From NCBI RefSeq assembly GCF_014647375.1, contig NZ_BMPB01000012.1, positions 1 to 64,000 on the forward strand: a stretch of DNA of 64,000 nucleotides. Reading direction: 5' to 3'. This document shows, piece by piece, positions 59,748 to 64,000 of this stretch. The translations under genes were made by a program, and so were the position numbers. The stretch is from Parabacteroides faecis. GTDB taxonomy: Bacteria > Bacteroidota > Bacteroidia > Bacteroidales > Tannerellaceae. The notes under the pieces are model-generated. The model ran no database searches, had not been told where the DNA came from, and was given only the letters and a program-made list of their open reading frames with translations. Numbering within the stretch: the stretch's first letter is position 1; each line of letters opens with the position of its first letter.

Positions 59748-60124
59748 AGTTGACAGTTGACAAGTGACAGTTGACAGTTAGGCTTCGCAATCGAATATAT
59801 AAAACGGGAGTCTATTCGTCAATCGGCTTCTGTTATCAATAAGGCATGCTTTGTTACAGGTTCATTTGCCGTCAGTTTTAACTGACGGAGTACAAGTTGT
59901 TTCTCTTTTTGGCTTTAGCCACATTTCTCTTAGCATGGAGAGTGTGTTTAAAATGGGACTAAAGTCCAAAGAAATAGCTCATTTACTAATCCGTCAGTTA
60001 AAACTGACGGCAAATGAACCTGTAATAGCGAAATCTCTTTGATAAGGGGATAGCTCAAACTGACAATCTTTGAAACATTCAAATCTGATAATAACTGTCA
60101 ACTGTCACTTGTCAACTGTCAACT
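59748..60124. repeat. Nested palindromic element with 33-bp perfect terminal inverted repeats
   Basis: The ends, 59748-59780 and 60092-60124, are perfectly complementary over 33 bp and are built from 7-bp units (gttgaca). Inside lies a second perfect inverted repeat of 36 bp, 59854-59889 with 59990-60025, whose core gccgtcagttttaactgacg is itself palindromic. Short hairpins flank the element: gaaaaaggt/acctttttc (59727-59747) and tacagaaatg/catttctgta (60124-60146). No convincing gene is inside. It resembles a non-autonomous, REP- or MITE-like element placed between the cysteine-rich gene and the TonB receptor. The sequence up to 60206 also has the hairpin attccggttttaccggaat. Confidence 0.8.
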
Positions 60125-60206
60125 ACAGAAATGAAACATTTCTGTAATAATAGAAACCCCAAATTCCGGTTTTACCGGAATATCTACTGAATCAAAATAT
60201 AAAGTA

Positions 60207-62417
60207 ATGTTGAAACAACTCTATCTTATTATAATACTGATTTTCTTCGCCATTACAGCCCAGGCGAAAGAAGTAAAAGGGCATGTGTTTGATGATAATG
60301 ACCAGCCGATAATCGGAGCGAATGTCTATTGGGAAGGAACCCAGCAAGGGACAACAACCGATGTAGACGGTGCTTTCAAACTGAAAACCAGGGAAGGCGC
60401 GAATAAACTGGTCGTAAGTTATATCGGTTATGAGACTTTTGTCTTACCGGTTACGAATGTAGACGAGCCTTTGAAGATAAAACTGAAAGGTGAAGTTGCT
60501 CTGGAGGAAGTCGTGATCAGTGAACGTAAAATAGGAACGATCGCTTCACGAACCAGTGTGTTGCAGACACAGAAGATCACTTATGATGAACTCTGCCGTG
60601 CCGCCTGTTGTAACCTGGCGGAAAGTTTCGAGACAAACCCTTCTGTCGATGTCTCCTATGCGGATGCAGCTACCGGAGCGCGACAAATCAAACTGTTAGG
60701 GTTGGCTGGAACCTATGTGCAGATGCTGACGGAAAATTATCCGAATTTCCGTGGTGCAGCTTCTTTATACGGACTGGACTATGTACCCGGTGCCTGGATG
60801 GAGAGTATTCAGGTGTCTAAAGGAACCTCTTCCGTTAAGAATGGCTATGAAGCACTGGCTGGCCAGATCAATGTGGAATTCAAGAAGCCGCCGACGGCAG
60901 ATATCTTTTCCGTAAATCTGTTCGGTAGTGATGCCGGACGTTATGAAGGAAATGCAGATGCTTCCTGGCATATCAATGACAAGGTTTCGACCGGCTTGCT
61001 GGTCCATTATTCCAATGATAAGAAGCAGCATGACGGTAACGATGACGGTTTTCTGGATACTCCTTTGAGGGAACAGGTCAACCTGATGAACCGTTGGTAT
61101 CATAAACTGGATAAATATGTTGCCCAGTATGGAGTCCGTTATCTGCATGAAAGCCGTACCGGGGGGCAAGCCACCAAACATCATGATTTTGCCGATCCGT
61201 ACAAGGTTCATCTGAATACGAACCGGGCGGAACTCTATACGAAGCAAGCCTATATTATCGATAATGAAAAAGTAGAAAGCGTGGCATTGATCCTTTCCGG
61301 TTCTTACCACGAACAGAAGTCTATGTATGACCGTACCCCTTACAATGTGTATCAGAACAATGTTTATGCAAGTTTGCTTTACGAAAAGGAATTTTCGCCG
61401 GCCCATAGTCTGAGCACCGGTCTAAGCATGAATTATGACGGCTTCAATGAAAACCTGTTACAGAATGATGTGCGTAATGTCTTTGACCGGACGGAGGTGG
61501 TGCCAGGTGCTTATCTGCAATATACTTACAACCTGAACGATAAATTAATTGTGTTGGGAGGTATCAGGGCAGATTACAGTTCTTTGTATGATTTCTTTGT
61601 TACGCCTCGCGTACATATTAAATATAATCCGTTTGACTGGTTTCATGTCCGTGTTTCTGCCGGTAAAGGTTTCCGTACGGCAAATATTCTTGCAGAAAAT
61701 AACTTCCTGCTGTCGAGTAGCCGTAAAATGAATATCGCAGATAATCTGGATCAGGAAGAGGCTTGGAATACAGGTGTTAACCTGGCTTTCTATATCCCGT
61801 TGTTCGGAAAGGAACTGACATTGAACGGAGAATGGTATTATACCAATTTCCTGAAACAGGTCGTAGTCGATATGGATAGCGATCCTCATGCCGTCAGTTT
61901 TTATAATCTGGATGGAAAATCTTATTCAAACAGTTTTCAGGTGGAAGCGACTTATCCCTTCTTCCGTGGATTTACATTGACGGCCGCTTACCGTTATACG
62001 GATGCAAAAACCGATTACCGGAATGCTGCGGGAGTAACACAACGTCTGAAGAAACCGTTGGTCAGCGATTATAAGGGGCTGCTGACTGCTTCCTATCAAA
62101 CTCCCTTGAAGAAATGGCAGTTCGACCTGACCGGCCAGTTCAACGGAGGAGGCCGGATGCCTGCCCCGGATGCAACAAATCCGTTGTGGAAATCCGACTT
62201 TAATGCTTATACTGTTGTGAATGCGCAGATAACGAAGTATTTTCGCAGATGGTCGGTCTATATAGGTGCGGAGAACCTGTTCGATTATAAACAATCTCAT
62301 CCTATTATAGATGCCGAAAATCCGCGGGGAGATAATTTTGACGGTTCGATGGTCTGGGGGCCGGTTCACGGACGAAAAATATATGCCGGTCTGCGTTTTA
62401 ACATCAGCCGCGATTAA
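60207..62417 (+). CDS. TonB-dependent receptor, probably for a metal
   Basis: 736 residues: signal peptide (ending AQA-KE), carboxypeptidase-like domain (about 22-95, VKGHVFDDNDQPIIGANVYW), TonB box region LEEVVISER, plug with an unusual Cys cluster (ELCRAACCNLAESFETNP) and GLAGTYVQMLTENYPNFRG, and a barrel ending KIYAGLRFNISRD. It is not a SusC-type protein, being shorter and without a SusD partner. The gene sits between a cysteine-rich protein gene and a secreted HMA gene, so it may move copper or another soft metal or its chelate. That assignment is by context. Confidence 0.8.
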   Translation: MLKQLYLIIILIFFAITAQAKEVKGHVFDDNDQPIIGANVYWEGTQQGTTTDVDGAFKLKTREGANKLVVSYIGYETFVLPVTNVDEPLKIKLKGEVALEEVVISERKIGTIASRTSVLQTQKITYDELCRAACCNLAESFETNPSVDVSYADAATGARQIKLLGLAGTYVQMLTENYPNFRGAASLYGLDYVPGAWMESIQVSKGTSSVKNGYEALAGQINVEFKKPPTADIFSVNLFGSDAGRYEGNADASWHINDKVSTGLLVHYSNDKKQHDGNDDGFLDTPLREQVNLMNRWYHKLDKYVAQYGVRYLHESRTGGQATKHHDFADPYKVHLNTNRAELYTKQAYIIDNEKVESVALILSGSYHEQKSMYDRTPYNVYQNNVYASLLYEKEFSPAHSLSTGLSMNYDGFNENLLQNDVRNVFDRTEVVPGAYLQYTYNLNDKLIVLGGIRADYSSLYDFFVTPRVHIKYNPFDWFHVRVSAGKGFRTANILAENNFLLSSSRKMNIADNLDQEEAWNTGVNLAFYIPLFGKELTLNGEWYYTNFLKQVVVDMDSDPHAVSFYNLDGKSYSNSFQVEATYPFFRGFTLTAAYRYTDAKTDYRNAAGVTQRLKKPLVSDYKGLLTASYQTPLKKWQFDLTGQFNGGGRMPAPDATNPLWKSDFNAYTVVNAQITKYFRRWSVYIGAENLFDYKQSHPIIDAENPRGDNFDGSMVWGPVHGRKIYAGLRFNISRD

Positions 62418-62453
62418 ATAACGATCATATTCACCAATTAATACAGATACATT

Positions 62454-62786
62454 ATGAAACAGTTTGTAGTAGCATTGATTTGTGCCGTATTTACTTTTTC
62501 TACGGCGTATGCACAGGATGCAAAAAAGAAAAAAGACACCGTGACTTTCTTCGTTGAAGGAATGGAGTGTGCCAATTGTCAGAAAAAAGTAGAAAAGAAT
62601 ATCTCATTCGAAAAAGGAGTGACCGATATGAAGTGTGATCTTAAAACCCGCACGGTAGAGGTTACTTACAAGACGGATAAGACATCGAAAACGAAATTAG
62701 CTTCAGCCTTTAAAAAGATTGGTATGGAAGCTGTGCCTGTGGATGATGGTGCCGGTTGTCCGGTCAGTCCTGCGAAAAAAAATTAA
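62454..62786 (+). CDS. Secreted HMA-domain metal-binding protein
   Basis: 110 residues with a signal peptide ending AYA-Q. Residues 29-98 form a heavy-metal-associated ferredoxin-like domain with C39-A-N-C42 in VEGMECANCQKKVEKN and the closing KKIGMEAVPV. The CxxC pair binds Cu(I) or a similar ion. The usual cytoplasmic chaperone CopZ lacks a signal peptide, so this periplasmic form probably hands metal to or from the adjacent TonB receptor. It starts 36 bp after that gene. Confidence 0.8.
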   Translation: MKQFVVALICAVFTFSTAYAQDAKKKKDTVTFFVEGMECANCQKKVEKNISFEKGVTDMKCDLKTRTVEVTYKTDKTSKTKLASAFKKIGMEAVPVDDGAGCPVSPAKKN

Positions 62787-62827
62787 GCAGTCTATATCCG
62801 TTAACACGAAAATTCGTTAGAACATCT

Positions 62828-62880
62828 TATCTTTGCAAAGCATACCTGTATGGGGCGGATCTATGTGTCCGCCTCTTTTA
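62828..62880 (+). promoter_or_regulatory. Possible promoter and leader hairpin of the second ECF sigma gene
   Basis: TATCTTTG (62828-62835) fits the -7 consensus. About 18 bases later ggcgga (62854-62859) pairs with tccgcc (62868-62873), followed by tctttta. The hairpin could end the HMA transcript, or, if the box is used, act as an attenuator in the 5' leader of the sigma gene. No -33 TTTG is visible. Confidence 0.35.
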
Positions 62881-62974
62881 TGAAAAAAAAGTTCATAAAA
62901 CATGCAGCGTTTTGTACGAGAATAACATCATAATAGTTGTATGGCCTCGTAAGAGGTGAGAAGGCACACACTGA

Positions 62975-63502
62975 ATGGATGAGACACAACTGATAAATGG
63001 TTGTAGGAAGGGGGACAGGCTGGCTCAGAAAGAGCTTTACGAGAGGTATTCCCGCAAAATGATGGGAGTTTGTCTGCGTTATGTAAACGACAGGGAGACT
63101 GCCCGCGATTTGTTGCAGGATGGATTCGTAAAAGTTTTTACCAGTATGGACTCTTTCTCGGGTATAGGTTCATTCGAAGGGTGGATGCGTAAGATCTTTG
63201 TCAATTGTGCATTGGAACATTTGCGTAAATCGGATGTGTTGCGCGAATCGACCGATCTGGATAACACGGCTGAATTGATACAGCCGGATAGTTCGGTCAT
63301 ATCGGATATGTCGGCGGCGGAGCTGATGAGGCTGGTACAGGAGTTACCGGCAGGTTTCCGTACCGTATTCAACCTGTTCGCAATAGAAGGATATTCGCAT
63401 AAGGAGATCAGTGATATGTTGAATATAACGGAAAGTACGTCACGTTCACAGTTTACGCGCGCCAAACAGATGTTGCAAAAGAGGATTAACGCTTTGTATT
63501 GA
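62975..63502 (+). CDS. ECF sigma-70 factor
   Basis: 175 residues. Region 2 is QKELYERYSRKMMGVCLRYV and RDLLQDGFVKVFTSMDSF; region 4 has the helix-turn-helix HKEISDMLNITESTSRSQF. It is followed 9 bp later by a membrane protein gene with an acidic N-terminus, the usual partner of this class of Bacteroidetes sigma factors. The target genes are unknown. Confidence 0.88.
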   Translation: MDETQLINGCRKGDRLAQKELYERYSRKMMGVCLRYVNDRETARDLLQDGFVKVFTSMDSFSGIGSFEGWMRKIFVNCALEHLRKSDVLRESTDLDNTAELIQPDSSVISDMSAAELMRLVQELPAGFRTVFNLFAIEGYSHKEISDMLNITESTSRSQFTRAKQMLQKRINALY

Positions 63503-63511
63503 AAGGAAAAA

Positions 63512-64000
63512 ATGGAAAAGGAAAGAGATACAATTGATGATTTGTTCCGCTCGAAATTACAAGATTTTGAGGTGGATACAATGCCGGGCGACTGGGAGGC
63601 GATAGCCGATCGTTTGCCGGGTAGAGCGCCGGTACCTTTCCGCCGGACCCTGCGCTATTGGGCTGCAGCAGCAGTTATATCGCTGTTAATGATAACGAGT
63701 AGCGTTTATTTATTCAGATCAGAGAAGGAGGCAACTCCGATTGCTGCAAAGATCGAACAGGAAACAAAGAAAATAGAAACAGAGCTGGCAAAGGAAACAG
63801 AACCATCTGTTACTCAGATACAGCCTGTAGAAGAACAAATTACAGCTACACCGGTTGCCAGAGTGCAACAGCCGGTGAAGCATGAAACATATAAGGCGAC
63901 TGTAACAGTTGCCGATACTGAACCTGCCGTTATTTCTTCAGATGATGACATGGAGGAGAATGCAGAAGTAATAATACATTCGGATGATACCGCTGTGGTT
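63512..64000 (+). CDS. Membrane protein partner of the sigma factor (partial, runs off the window)
   Basis: 163 codons are visible from the ATG at 63512 without a stop. The N-terminus MEKERDTIDDLFRSKLQDFE and MPGDWEAIADRLPG is the cytoplasmic head usual in proteins encoded behind ECF sigma genes, followed by one transmembrane helix (about 48-67, AAAAVISLLMITSSVYLF) and a Thr/Val/Glu-rich periplasmic linker. Full-length relatives often end in an outer-membrane-type barrel domain. It probably acts as the anti-sigma factor; this is inferred from position and the N-terminal head. Confidence 0.65.
   Translation, partial: MEKERDTIDDLFRSKLQDFEVDTMPGDWEAIADRLPGRAPVPFRRTLRYWAAAAVISLLMITSSVYLFRSEKEATPIAAKIEQETKKIETELAKETEPSVTQIQPVEEQITATPVARVQQPVKHETYKATVTVADTEPAVISSDDDMEENAEVIIHSDDTAVV

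Noticed and set aside
59851-60042. A 63-codon open frame inside the palindromic element
   Set aside because: Both ends of the frame fall in the inverted repeats and the composition is not protein-like; it is explained by the repeat.

Overview
The window looks like the chromosome of a gut Bacteroidales bacterium, most likely Parabacteroides or a close relative. The evidence is a SusC/SusD pair under an ECF sigma/FecR-type anti-sigma pair, promoters with the Bacteroidetes -7 box TAnnTTTG, HU-like and DUF4469-type proteins, a hexameric-type NADP glutamate dehydrogenase, and heme genes limited to the last steps. The genus is inferred from gene content only.

Layout. 1-279: end of an IS256-like element inserted into an older gene whose last codons survive. 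279-2300 (minus): a large protein of unknown role with a nuclease-like C-terminus. 2787-3780: an HU/DUF4469 gene split by an in-frame amber codon, then a GC-rich segment full of inverted repeats (candidate structured RNA). 4258-12635: a tight operon of two paralogous TonB receptors, an AmpG-like permease, HemN and protoporphyrinogen oxidase, which reads as porphyrin-precursor salvage. 12671-17169: small membrane proteins, gdhA, and a minus-strand operon of RlmI-like methyltransferase, 3'-5' exonuclease and DUF5063 protein. 17416-17503: a 22-bp tandem repeat ahead of an HU-like regulator.

18177-40098 is the accessory heart of the window. A lipoprotein beta-propeller, a membrane TPR/HTH regulator and secreted surface proteins lead into a 1975-residue SpvB/FG-GAP/RHS protein whose variable tip resembles a PD-(D/E)XK nuclease. 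Downstream lie AT-rich genes that look like immunity genes, orphan RHS C-terminal fragments, frameshifted remnants, a duplicated lipoprotein block and four copies of one unnamed protein family. Two of these four genes start inside the stop codon of an RHS tip (TAATG), which supports toxin/immunity pairing. The array looks like a bank of old and replacement toxin tips produced by repeated recombination.

40240-53136 is a polysaccharide utilization locus: ECF sigma, FecR-like anti-sigma, SusC, SusD and two large secreted GH2-type glycosidases. 53400-59228 holds housekeeping genes (ftsK, lolA, trxB) and a GHL10/DUF187-type hydrolase. 59276-62786 is a probable metal-handling group (cysteine-rich HYC_CC_PP-like protein, TonB receptor, secreted HMA protein) interrupted by a nested palindromic repeat element. 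The window ends with another ECF sigma gene and the start of its membrane partner.
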